Source: Deltaproteobacteria bacterium
GTDB lineage: Bacteria > Desulfobacterota > Syntrophia > Syntrophales > UBA5619
Reading direction: 5' to 3'
Length of the DNA: 15,394 nucleotides
Assembly (NCBI GenBank): GCA_026388365.1
Contig: JAPLJW010000216.1
Location: forward strand, 1-15,394
Position 1 is the stretch's first letter; every line of letters starts with the position of its first letter. The translations under genes and the position numbers were made by a program. Below are positions 1 through 6,911 of the stretch, piece after piece. Below the pieces are notes generated by a model, which had not been told where the DNA came from, ran no database searches, and worked only from the letters and a program-made list of their open reading frames with translations.

Positions 1-663
1 CACTATACCCTGACGACGCAGGAGTCGATGGAGATCAATGCCGTCCGGGGACCGGCCGTCGTGATCTCCGCGAGCGGGATGGCCAATGCGGGCCGGATCA
101 AACACCACCTCCGCCACAACCTCTGGCGCGAGGGGGCGAGCGTCGTCTTTGTCGGCTTCCAGGCGCAGGGGACGACGGGCCGGAAGATCGTGGACGGCGC
201 GGAAAAGGTCCGGATTTTTAACGAGGAGGTCGCCGTCCGGGCAAAGGTCTTTACGATCAACGGTTTCTCCGCCCATGCAGGGCAGAGCCAGCTTTTGGAC
301 TGGCTCGGCCGCTTCAAAACGAAGGAGATGCGTCTTTTCCTCATCCACGGCGAGTACACCGCCCAGCAGGAGCTGGCCGGACTCATCAAAGCCCGCTTCG
401 GGATCGACGCCGCGATTCCCGACTATCTGGAAGAGGTCACCCTGGCGCCGGGGCCGGAGCTTGCACGCGTTCAGTATCCCGAGAAGGCTGCGCCGCGGAT
501 CGACTGGGGCTTCCTCATCGCGGATATGGAGACGAGGCTCGCCCAGCTCCGCGAACGCCAGGGGCAGGCGGAGGGGAAAGCCTGGGTGGAGCAGACCGAG
601 CTCCGCGACCGCCTGTTAGAGGTAAACCGGAGCCTGGCCGGGATCATCTCCGATCTTCATTAA
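1..663 (+). CDS. Beta-CASP metallo-beta-lactamase-fold RNase, C-terminal part (5' end outside window)
   Basis: The frame is open from base 1, so the start codon lies upstream and the ATG at base 28 is probably internal. Counting from the first visible codon, residues 17-41 carry the conserved G-P-x-V-V-I-S-x-S-G-M stretch followed by a His-His-x3-His cluster (H35, H36, H39), and residues 88-95 read GFSAHAGQ. These match the late beta-CASP motifs (B and C histidines) of CPSF73/TTHA0252-like zinc-dependent RNases as I recall them. A second conserved block is FLIHGEY. After the catalytic part there is a tail of about 60 charged, probably helical residues. Enzymes of this group cut or trim RNA in the cytoplasm using two metal ions, whose N-terminal ligands lie outside this window. 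A DNA-processing or other MBL role is less likely. The downstream gap holds a hairpin repeat, so no operon partner is visible. Confidence 0.85.
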   Translation, partial: HYTLTTQESMEINAVRGPAVVISASGMANAGRIKHHLRHNLWREGASVVFVGFQAQGTTGRKIVDGAEKVRIFNEEVAVRAKVFTINGFSAHAGQSQLLDWLGRFKTKEMRLFLIHGEYTAQQELAGLIKARFGIDAAIPDYLEEVTLAPGPELARVQYPEKAAPRIDWGFLIADMETRLAQLRERQGQAEGKAWVEQTELRDRLLEVNRSLAGIISDLH

Positions 664-690
664 TCCGAATCGATTCGGGACAGGCGCTCA

Positions 691-797
691 TGATGGTCTC
701 GTAAAAAAGTCTTGATTCCCTTCTGTTGTCATTCCGTCGAACGACGCAATCCAGGCGATGCTTGATAATACTGGATACCGGCCTTCGCCGGTATGAC
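691..797. repeat. Double-hairpin intergenic repeat, copy 1
   Basis: This copy begins with TGATGG and a TCGTAAAAA-type left end (to about 710), closely matching the left end of the copy at 6744. Two hairpins follow: 731-739 pairs with 742-750 around one C-C mismatch, and 775-782 pairs perfectly with 787-794 around a CTTC loop. The last hairpin is framed by CTGG before it and ATGACA after it. The right terminal inverted repeat of copy 2 is not recognisable here. The repeat could help end transcription of the RNase gene, but it lacks a T-run. Confidence 0.7.
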
Positions 798-847
798 ATA
801 ATGGCTGGTTTTATGTGGTTGTGCAAAGATCTCCACTCATGAATCCC

Positions 848-1390
848 CTAATTGATCCGGTAGCTGAAGGTGGCGGTCACGTGGAGGAGAGAAAGGTTAA
901 AGGCCCCCGGTAGCGGCGCGAATGGTGAGGCGGCCCGGACGCAGGCGAGCGCCCCCTCATCGAGGATCGGACTTCCGGAGGAGGAGGTGATGTAGTAACC
1001 GGCCAGTGTGCCGCCGGCGTCGATCGTGAAACGGATTACCGCGTTTCCCTCCCGCTTTTCGGAGAGGGCCTGCGGCGGGTAGGACCAGAGGCCCTCGATT
1101 TTTCGGCGGATCTGGAGGAGATAGGATTCGTAAGGGCCGCCGGGGTTTTGCAGGGCGACCGAATCCTCGCGGGAACCGCGGGTTGCAGTCGCACGGGCGG
1201 CCGGCCCCGCCTGCCTGCTGCGGGCCGAAGACGGCGATTCGACTTCCATCGGCGTTTTCAGTTCGACGTTCATCACCTTCTCGGGCCGCGGGCTGTTGCT
1301 TATATTGATGCGGGCCGTCAGGGCGATAACCAGCGCATGGCCCGCAAGCGAGGCCAGGAGGAAAGGAATGAGAAATTTCTTCGCCATCAT
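848..1390 (-). CDS. TonB-like energy-transducer protein (TonB C-terminal family)
   Basis: The 180-residue protein has the TonB layout: a short charged N-terminus, one membrane segment at about residues 7-27, a periplasmic linker rich in Ser, Ala and Arg (about 45-85), and a C-terminal TonB-like domain (about 88-180). Y104-P105 in the LWSYPP motif and the SSGSPILDEGAL stretch (137-148) are typical of that domain. TonB proteins carry energy from ExbB/ExbD across the periplasm to outer-membrane receptors, but related single-TM proteins have other envelope roles. No exbB, exbD or receptor gene lies nearby, and the linker is not the usual Pro-Glu/Pro-Lys repeat, so the partner is unknown. Two start codons occur in tandem. 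The first is preferred because GGAGG lies 12 bases upstream, already a long spacing. The gene is divergent from tadA with 67 bp between the two starts. Confidence 0.8.
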   Translation of the reverse strand: MMAKKFLIPFLLASLAGHALVIALTARINISNSPRPEKVMNVELKTPMEVESPSSARSRQAGPAARATATRGSREDSVALQNPGGPYESYLLQIRRKIEGLWSYPPQALSEKREGNAVIRFTIDAGGTLAGYYITSSSGSPILDEGALACVRAASPFAPLPGAFNLSLLHVTATFSYRIN

Positions 1391-1457
1391 GGGGTTAAAA
1401 AACCTCCGTCATTCAGACGAGGCGGATGATGGCGGAATTCGGGAGAAAAGTCAATGT

Positions 1458-1934
1458 ATGGAAACGTTGCTGGAAACCGATGAGGGTTGGATGCGGACCG
1501 CCCTTGCGGAGGCTGGACAGGCCCGTGAGGCCGGGGAGGTGCCGGTCGGGGCGGTGATCGTCCGGGACGGCGGTCTCCTCGCAAGCGCGCACAACAGCCC
1601 CATTTCGCTGCAGGACCCCTCGGCCCATGCCGAGGTTCTGGCCATCCGCCGGGCGGCCGTCGCGGTCGGAAATTACCGCCTCCCAGGGACGACGCTCTAT
1701 GTCACGCTCGAACCCTGTCTGATGTGCGCCGGCGCGATCCTCCATGCCCGGATCGATCGGCTCGTCTTCGGCGCCGCCGATTCCAAGAACGGCGCTGTGG
1801 TCAGCCTCTATCGCCTGTTCGATGATCGGCGGTTCAACCACACGGTCTTTGTCACGGAGGGGGTCCTCCGGGATGCATGCGGCGACATTTTGAGTGGATT
1901 TTTTCGGGAAAAGAGGCTAATAGTGCCGCCGTGA
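1458..1934 (+). CDS. tadA: tRNA-specific adenosine deaminase TadA
   Basis: This 158-residue protein is a zinc-dependent deaminase. It has the HAE motif at residues 57-59 and PCLMC at 86-90, giving zinc ligands H57, C87 and C90 and the proton-shuttling E59. The N-terminal WMRTAL...EVPVGAVIV block matches TadA more closely than other cytidine/deoxycytidylate deaminases. TadA converts A34 to inosine in tRNA-Arg(ACG). The frame is open far upstream (to 1296), but the start at 1458 is chosen because it gives the normal TadA N-terminus, does not overlap the divergent TonB-like gene and has a GGGAGA stretch about 11 bases upstream. An overlapping GTATG context leaves a small doubt. The stop is 16 bp before a tRNA-Ser gene, with a terminator only after the tRNA, so the two may be co-transcribed. 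Confidence 0.93.
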   Translation: METLLETDEGWMRTALAEAGQAREAGEVPVGAVIVRDGGLLASAHNSPISLQDPSAHAEVLAIRRAAVAVGNYRLPGTTLYVTLEPCLMCAGAILHARIDRLVFGAADSKNGAVVSLYRLFDDRRFNHTVFVTEGVLRDACGDILSGFFREKRLIVPP

Positions 1935-1950
1935 AATGATTTCAAGATCC

Positions 1951-2044
1951 GGAGAGATACCGAAGTGGTCGTAACGGGATCGACTCGAAATCGATTTGGG
2001 GGCCAAAAGCCCTCACGGGGGTTCGAATCCCCCTCTCTCCGCCA
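1951..2044 (+). tRNA. tRNA-Ser (anticodon CGA)
   Basis: The acceptor stem GGAGAGA (1951-1957) pairs with TCTCTCC (2034-2040), followed by discriminator G and an encoded CCA (2042-2044). The anticodon stem ATCGA/TCGAT encloses the loop CTCGAAA, placing anticodon CGA at 1986-1988, which reads UCG. The long variable arm (about 1996-2018) and the D-loop are those of a class II serine tRNA. The T arm carries GTTCGAATC. The gene lies 16 bp after tadA and 6 bp before a terminator. Confidence 0.97.
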
Positions 2045-2050
2045 GAGGGG

Positions 2051-2089
2051 CAGGGCGTTCGGCAAAGGCCGGACGCCCTGTTTTCATAT
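2051..2089 (+). terminator. Intrinsic terminator after tRNA-Ser(CGA)
   Basis: A 13-bp stem (2051-2063 with 2068-2080, one G-T pair) closes a four-base AAAG loop and is followed by TTTTCATATTTTT. It ends tadA/tRNA-Ser transcription. It also lies just past the lpdA stop on the other strand, but there is no T-run in that direction. Confidence 0.9.
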
Positions 2090-2091
2090 TT

Positions 2092-3498
2092 TTAAACCCC
2101 CAGCACTTCGCTCAGCGTGGGGTGGGGGATAACCCATTCTTCGAGCTGCCGTCGGTCGAGACCCGCGGCCATGGCCAGACTCAGGGATGCGATGAGATCG
2201 CCGGCCTGATAGCCGGCGATGGTTGCCCCCGCCAGCCTGTCCCGATCAAAGAGGAGTTTGACGAAACCGGGGCCCAGCAGCGCGGTGCGGGCGGTGGTGT
2301 TGGCGGCGAAGTCCGCCCGGTGAACCTCGACGGCGATCCCCTTTCGCAAGGCCTCCTCCTCGGTCAGGCCGACCCGGGCGATCTGGGGATGGGTATAGAC
2401 GACAGAGGGGACTGCCTCTTCCGAATAGCGGACCTCGTGACCGCCGCAGAGCCGGTCGGCCAGAATTTTCCCCTGCTGCATCGCACGGTGGGCGAGCATC
2501 ATCCCGCCGGTGACGTCGCCAATCGCGTAAATGCCTGGAACGTTCGTCATCTGTCGCGCATCGACGGCGATGCCCCGCCGGTCATGGCGGATCCCCAGCG
2601 CGGTGAGCTCCTCCGTGCGCAGCCGAGGCCTTCTTCCCGTGCAGATCAGGGCGTAGTCGGCCGAGAGTTCCAAGGTTCCGGCCGGCCGGATTCCTCGGGG
2701 ATGCTCATCGTCCTTGTTGGGCGGACATGCACCGGGTGCATCCGGGGCGGCAAACAGTTGCACCCCCGAACCGGTCTCCCGGATCGTCTCCATCCGCACG
2801 CCCGTGTGGACGGCAACCCCCAGATTTTTCAATTCCTGCGCCAGCAGCGCCGCCGCCTCTCTCTCCTCGCCGGGAAGAATCCGTTCCATCATCTCGATCA
2901 GGGTCACCTGAACGCCCAGCTCCGCCATCAGCGTGGCAAACTCCACGCCGATGACGTTTCCCCCCACGATGAGAAGGCTTCCGGGCAATGTCCGCAGAGA
3001 CAGGATACCGTCGGAGGTTAGGATCCGCTCCGCAGTCTGCACGCCGGGCGGCAGCGCGGGTTCCGATCCCCAGGCGATCGCCAGGCTCCGGGCAGAGAGG
3101 CGCTCGCGGTGGCCATCCGGAGCGATCCATTCGACCTCGCCTGGAGAGAGGATGCGCCCCTCCCCCTCTTTCATCTCCACGCCGCCCTCCTTCAGGGATT
3201 TCTGGACGCCCAGCGCGCAGATCCTCACGATCTGTTCCTGGTGCCGTTTCATCGTGGCATAGTCGAAAGACGGCTCGGCCACGCGCACGCCCATCCGGCC
3301 GAGCTTCTTCAGCTCCGCATAGCGCTGGCTGCAAGCCAGCAGGGCCTTGGTGGGGATGCATCCCCGGTGGGTGCAGGTCCCGCCCCACCCCTGCTTCTCG
3401 ATGATGACCGCCCGCGCCCCCAACCTGGCCGCCCGAACCGCCGCCGCATGGCCGCCCGGTCCCGCCCCGATCACCAGGATATCGAATGTCTCCGGCAT
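2092..3498 (-). CDS. lpdA: Dihydrolipoyl dehydrogenase (E3 / L-protein)
   Basis: The 468-residue flavoprotein reoxidises dihydrolipoyl groups with NAD+, here probably the arm of GcvH. It shows the FAD-binding GAGPGG (11-16), the redox-active disulfide C42-THRG-C47 in GGTCTHRGCIPTKAL, a second Rossmann motif GGNVIG (179-184), the FAD-contacting YAIGDVTGG (324-332) and the C-terminal HPTLSE with catalytic pair H459/E464. The family is usually 450-480 residues. Residues about 251-274 form a polar Pro/Asp-rich insertion in the NAD domain not typical of the family. The frame extends to 3555, but the start at 3498 is chosen because GGGAG lies 7 bases upstream and the protein then begins directly before the FAD motif. 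It diverges from the Lrp-type regulator of the glycine cleavage operon, with 140 bp between them. Service to other 2-oxoacid dehydrogenases is also possible. Confidence 0.95.
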   Translation of the reverse strand: MPETFDILVIGAGPGGHAAAVRAARLGARAVIIEKQGWGGTCTHRGCIPTKALLACSQRYAELKKLGRMGVRVAEPSFDYATMKRHQEQIVRICALGVQKSLKEGGVEMKEGEGRILSPGEVEWIAPDGHRERLSARSLAIAWGSEPALPPGVQTAERILTSDGILSLRTLPGSLLIVGGNVIGVEFATLMAELGVQVTLIEMMERILPGEEREAAALLAQELKNLGVAVHTGVRMETIRETGSGVQLFAAPDAPGACPPNKDDEHPRGIRPAGTLELSADYALICTGRRPRLRTEELTALGIRHDRRGIAVDARQMTNVPGIYAIGDVTGGMMLAHRAMQQGKILADRLCGGHEVRYSEEAVPSVVYTHPQIARVGLTEEEALRKGIAVEVHRADFAANTTARTALLGPGFVKLLFDRDRLAGATIAGYQAGDLIASLSLAMAAGLDRRQLEEWVIPHPTLSEVLGV

Positions 3499-3525
3499 GA
3501 AGGTTCTCCCATTGTGTATTTCTAA

Positions 3526-3555
3526 AATATAGCGTTTGGGAAACAATATCATCAA
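3526..3555 (-). promoter_or_regulatory. Predicted sigma70-type promoter for lpdA
   Basis: Read on the minus strand there is TTGATG (3555-3550), an 18-base spacer and TATATT (3531-3526), 27 bases before the lpdA start codon. The match is good but it sits in an AT-rich gap where chance matches are common. Confidence 0.5.
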
Positions 3556-3589
3556 ATATTTATGTAAACAACAACATTTTAATATTTTA

Positions 3590-3605
3590 TTGACAGATAG
3601 GTCAA
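3590..3605. promoter_or_regulatory. Perfect inverted repeat overlapping the -35 box, candidate operator
   Basis: The sequence TTGAC-N6-GTCAA is a perfect palindrome that includes the -35 hexamer. A protein bound here would block RNA polymerase for the operon. The position suggests autoregulation by the adjacent Lrp/AsnC-type protein, and perhaps co-control of lpdA, whose predicted -35 is 35 bases away. This is inference from position and symmetry only. Confidence 0.5.
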
Positions 3606-3618
3606 TAAACTGTATGGT
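3590..3618 (+). promoter_or_regulatory. Predicted sigma70-type promoter of the regulator/gcvT-glyA operon
   Basis: A consensus -35 TTGACA (3590-3595), a 17-base spacer and -10 TATGGT (3613-3618) lie just upstream of the Lrp-type regulator gene, leaving about 20 bases to the start codon. Confidence 0.65.
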
Positions 3619-3638
3619 ACCGCCGAAGAGGAGAAAAC

Positions 3639-4082
3639 ATGAAAATCGACGAAACCAGCCTGTCTATCATCAAGCACCTGCGGGAGGGGAGAAAGTCCCT
3701 TCAAAAGATCGCCGAAGACCTCTCCATCACGGAAAACACGGTGCGGGCGCGGGTCAACCGTCTGACCGAGGAGAAGGTGCTCGATGTCACCGGCCTGGTG
3801 GATCCGGAGGCTATTCCGGGGCATCGGTTGGTGATGGTTGGCATCAAACTCAGCACGATGGATCTGGTTAAAAAGGGGGAAGAGTTCAGCCGACTGAAGG
3901 GGGTCGTTTCCGTCTGCGTCGTGACGGGGCGGTATGACCTGATCCTGACGGTTCTGCTGAACGATACATACGACCTGCTGGAATTCTACACGGAACAGGT
4001 CTCGCAGATCCGGGATGTTCAGTCTGCCGAGACCTTCGTGGTGTATAAGACCTACAATCTGAAGGTGCCGTATATTCTGTGA
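3639..4082 (+). CDS. Lrp/AsnC-family transcriptional regulator
   Basis: The 147-residue protein has an N-terminal winged helix-turn-helix (about residues 5-55, recognition region near TENTVRARVNRL, 31-42) and a C-terminal RAM/AsnC effector domain (about 63-140) with the GRYDLIL strand typical of the amino-acid-binding dimer interface. This is the size and order of feast/famine regulators, which usually bind an amino acid and form octamers. The start has a strong GAGGAG Shine-Dalgarno 5-6 bases upstream. The gene is first in the operon, 18 bp before the GcvT-SHMT fusion and divergent from lpdA. A glycine- or serine-responsive control of glycine cleavage is therefore likely, by comparison with Lrp control of gcv genes in enteric bacteria. 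The actual ligand cannot be read from sequence. Confidence 0.9.
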   Translation: MKIDETSLSIIKHLREGRKSLQKIAEDLSITENTVRARVNRLTEEKVLDVTGLVDPEAIPGHRLVMVGIKLSTMDLVKKGEEFSRLKGVVSVCVVTGRYDLILTVLLNDTYDLLEFYTEQVSQIRDVQSAETFVVYKTYNLKVPYIL

Positions 4083-4100
4083 AAAATGTGAAAGGACCAT

Positions 4101-6746
4101 ATGGCTGAACTCCGGAAAACCGTTCTGCATGAAAAACACGTCTCCCTGGGGGCCGCGATGGTCGATTTCGGCGGCTGGCACATGCCCCTCCAGTACCGCA
4201 CCGGGATCGTGGAGGAGCATCTCGCCACGCGGAAATCAGCCGGCCTCTTCGACGTCTCCCATATGGGGCGGTTCATCGTCCGCGGTTCCGGGGCCCTCCC
4301 CTTCCTGCAGCGCGTCCTTTCCAACAACGCCGCCGCGCTGGATGCGGGTTTTGCGCAGTACACGATGATCCCCAACGCTCATGGGGGCGCCCTCGACGAC
4401 GCCTATCTTTACCGCTTCACACCGGATGAATACCTTCTGGTGGTCAATGCGGCCAACCGGGAGGCCGACTGGCGCCATCTGCATTCTCATCTTTCCCGCT
4501 TCCCCGGGGCGCAGATGGCGGATATATCCGAAGAGATGGCGATGATCTCCCTCCAGGGGCCCCGCTCCCGGGCTATTCTCCAGGGACTGATCGGCGTCGG
4601 CGGTCTTCCGGAACCGATCAAGAATGCCATTCGATCCGCCTCCATCCATGGGAAGAAGGTGCTCATATCCAGGACCGGGTACACAGGCGAGCCTCTGGGG
4701 TTCGAGTTTTTTGTTGCGGCCGCCGATGCCCCCTGGCTCTGGGATCTCTTCCTGGAGAAGGGGGCTGTCCCGGTGGGGCTGGGGGCGCGCGACACGCTGC
4801 GTCTCGAAGCGGGCCTTCCCCTTTTCGGCCATGAACTGGGAAAGGATCCTGCCGGAAAAGAGATCCCCGTCTTTGCCTGTCCCCTGGCCCGGTTCGCCGT
4901 AAGTTTGTCGACGCTGAAGGCGGACTTCATCGGGCGCGAGGGCATAGCTTTACAATTTGCGGCCTTGAAGAAGATTCAGGATGAGGATTACCGTTCATTG
5001 GGAGATCTGCCGCGGATTATCATGCCTTTTGCCCTCCGCGGAAAGGGGATTGCCCGGGCGGGATTCCGGGTCTTCCGGGGTGAGGAGGAAATCGGCTTTG
5101 TGACGAGCGGAACAATGGTTCCTTACTGGAAGACTGCGGGCACGGGGCTTTCGACACGTTTCACCGGCGAACGGGAAATGCGGGCCATCGGCCTGATGCT
5201 GATCGACAGCCGTTTCAAAAAAGACGACCCGGTGGAGATCGAGATCCGGGGAAACCGGGTCGATGCGGTCGTGGTCCCCTATCATCTGCGTTCCGATGCG
5301 CCGCCCTATGCCATGCCGATTCTCCAGCGCCCCGCGGAGGACCGGGAGAAGCCGCTCTCCGGCGCATGGCAGGAAAAAACCTTTGATCTGTTGGAAAAGG
5401 CAATTCAAAATAACCTCTGGCGCCAGACGGAGTGCATCAACCTCATTCCCTCCGAACAGACAACCTCCCCGATGGTGCGGCGCCTGACGATGCTGGATCC
5501 CGCCTTCCGCTACGCCGAGCACCGCTCCCTCCGCTCCTACTACGATGCGGAGGTCTTCTACTATCAGGGAACGGATTTTATCGACCGCGTGGAGGTGCTG
5601 CTCAAGGAAGAGATGACCCGCTATCTCTCCTGCCGGGAAGTCGAAGTGCGAGTGATGAGTGGACAAATGGCCAACGCCGTGGTCTTCAGCGGCCTGGTCG
5701 ATTATCTGAACCGGGGCGACCGGAAGACGGAACCCCGGCGGATCCGTTCGGTCCTGAACAATCACATGATCCGGGGCGGCCACCTGAGCGCCCAGCCGAT
5801 GGGCGCCCTCTTTAATTTCGTCCGGATCGATCCGCAGACGGAAAAACCCGCTGTCGTCAACTTTCCGGTCCTGCAGGAGAACCCCTACAAAATCGACGTG
5901 GAGAAGACCTGCCGGATTATCGACGAACACCGGCCGGAGTTGATCATCTTCGGCAAGAGCATGGTCCTCCACCGCGAGCCCGTCCGCGAGATCCGGGACT
6001 TCCTCCGGGAACAGAAGATCGAGGCCGTCATCCTCTACGACATGGCCCATGTCCTGGGGTTGGCGGGACCCTACTTCCAGGAACCGTTTGCCGACGGGGC
6101 GGACCTGGTCACCGCCTCCACCCACAAGACCTTTTTCGGCACCCAGCGGGGAATCGTTGCCGGAAACTGGCGGGAAGAGGAAAAGCATTACGCCCTCTGG
6201 GAGTCGGTGGAAAACCGGACCTTTCCGGGGAGCGTCAGCAACCACCACCTGGGCACTCTTTTGGGACTGCTGATGGCGGCCTATGAGATGAACTGTTTCC
6301 GGGACGCCTACCAGCAGGCGGTCATCCGGAATGCGAAGGCCTTTGCCCAAGCGCTCCGGGACACGGGCTTGCAGGTGGCCGGCGATCCGGCGATCTCTTT
6401 TACGGAGACCCATCAGGTGATCGTGAAGGTGGAATATGCCAAGGCCGTGGAAGCGGCCCGTCGGCTCGAAGAGGGAAACATCATCTGCAACTACCAGGCG
6501 GCGCCGGACGAAGAGGGGTTTACCGCGGCCGGCGCGCTCCGGCTGGGCGTGCAGGAGATGACGCGTTTCGGCATGGGACCGGAGGATTTCCGGGAGCTGG
6601 CCCAGTACATCCGCGACGTGGTGGTGGACGGCCGGTCGGTCCGGGAAGAGGTGGCGGCCTTCCGGAAGCGCTTTCTTGCGATGCGCTACTGTTTTGCGGA
6701 AGATATGTTCAGCAACTTGATGGAAAAGCTGCACCGGCTGATATGA
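4101..6746 (+). CDS. gcvT-glyA: Fused aminomethyltransferase (GcvT) and serine hydroxymethyltransferase-like protein
   Basis: One uninterrupted 881-codon frame encodes two enzymes normally made separately. Residues about 1-400 are GcvT: FGGWHMPLQY near the N-terminus, YTMIPNAHGGALDD (87-100) around the catalytic Asp, ISRTGYTGE (189-197), GLGARDTLRLEAGLP, and the barrel domain with GFVTSGTM (332-339). A Pro-rich linker of about 25 residues follows. Residues about 425-881 form a fold-type I PLP enzyme like SHMT: LIPSEQTTSP (448-457), YAE (471-473), Y480/Y481, YDMAH (D647, H650), STHKTF with PLP lysine K676, and LRLGVQEMTRFG (813-824) for carboxylate binding. GcvT takes the aminomethyl arm of GcvH to methylene-THF and ammonia. 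SHMT joins methylene-THF and glycine to serine. Two SHMT motifs differ from E. coli GlyA (MSGQMAN for HSGSQAN, HLSAQP for HLTHGS). The stop codon lies in a repeat element. The Shine-Dalgarno is a weak AAAGGA. Confidence 0.93.
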   Translation: MAELRKTVLHEKHVSLGAAMVDFGGWHMPLQYRTGIVEEHLATRKSAGLFDVSHMGRFIVRGSGALPFLQRVLSNNAAALDAGFAQYTMIPNAHGGALDDAYLYRFTPDEYLLVVNAANREADWRHLHSHLSRFPGAQMADISEEMAMISLQGPRSRAILQGLIGVGGLPEPIKNAIRSASIHGKKVLISRTGYTGEPLGFEFFVAAADAPWLWDLFLEKGAVPVGLGARDTLRLEAGLPLFGHELGKDPAGKEIPVFACPLARFAVSLSTLKADFIGREGIALQFAALKKIQDEDYRSLGDLPRIIMPFALRGKGIARAGFRVFRGEEEIGFVTSGTMVPYWKTAGTGLSTRFTGEREMRAIGLMLIDSRFKKDDPVEIEIRGNRVDAVVVPYHLRSDAPPYAMPILQRPAEDREKPLSGAWQEKTFDLLEKAIQNNLWRQTECINLIPSEQTTSPMVRRLTMLDPAFRYAEHRSLRSYYDAEVFYYQGTDFIDRVEVLLKEEMTRYLSCREVEVRVMSGQMANAVVFSGLVDYLNRGDRKTEPRRIRSVLNNHMIRGGHLSAQPMGALFNFVRIDPQTEKPAVVNFPVLQENPYKIDVEKTCRIIDEHRPELIIFGKSMVLHREPVREIRDFLREQKIEAVILYDMAHVLGLAGPYFQEPFADGADLVTASTHKTFFGTQRGIVAGNWREEEKHYALWESVENRTFPGSVSNHHLGTLLGLLMAAYEMNCFRDAYQQAVIRNAKAFAQALRDTGLQVAGDPAISFTETHQVIVKVEYAKAVEAARRLEEGNIICNYQAAPDEEGFTAAGALRLGVQEMTRFGMGPEDFRELAQYIRDVVVDGRSVREEVAAFRKRFLAMRYCFAEDMFSNLMEKLHRLI

Positions 6747-6871
6747 TGGCTTCGTAAAAAGTCGTACATCTGTCACTCCTGCGAAAGCACGAGTCCAGGA
6801 CATGCGAATATCGGTGGATTCCCGCGTTCGCGGGAATGACAATAAAGGGCCAATTTCAACTTTTACGAGAG
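6744..6871. repeat. MITE-like double-hairpin repeat, copy 2, with terminal inverted repeats
   Basis: The left end (TTCGTAAAAAGT, 6751-6762) and right end (ACTTTTACGAGA, 6859-6870) are imperfect inverted repeats. Inside are an imperfect GAAA-loop hairpin (about 6775-6793) and a perfect 9-bp hairpin (6818-6826 with 6829-6837) followed by ATGAC. The conserved left TGATGG overlaps the stop codon of the fusion gene. There is no coding capacity. It separates the fusion gene from gcvH within an otherwise tight gene cluster. Confidence 0.7.
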
Positions 6872-6911
6872 CGCCCTTGTGAAAAGGAGTCCCCCGTTTA
6901 AACCAATATCG

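Noticed and set aside
28..663. ATG at base 28 as true start of the RNase gene
   Set aside because: The frame is open to base 1 and the catalytic N-terminal domain is missing, so the gene begins outside the window.
1296..1457. N-terminal extension of tadA to base 1296
   Set aside because: It would overlap the divergent TonB-like gene and gives a tail unlike any TadA N-terminus.
1996..3021. Plus-strand open frame of 341 codons opposite lpdA
   Set aside because: It starts inside the tRNA, crosses a terminator and lies antisense to a clear flavoprotein gene.
3499..3638. Glycine riboswitch before the gcv genes
   Set aside because: The gap is only 140 bases, AT-rich and filled by two promoter-like sequences. 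I saw none of the paired aptamer structure expected. The control protein is more likely the Lrp-type regulator.
4995..6842. Long open frame (615 codons) on the minus strand opposite the SHMT domain
   Set aside because: It mirrors a strongly coding GC-rich gene, its translation has no recognisable motifs, and the plus-strand product is an unambiguous enzyme.
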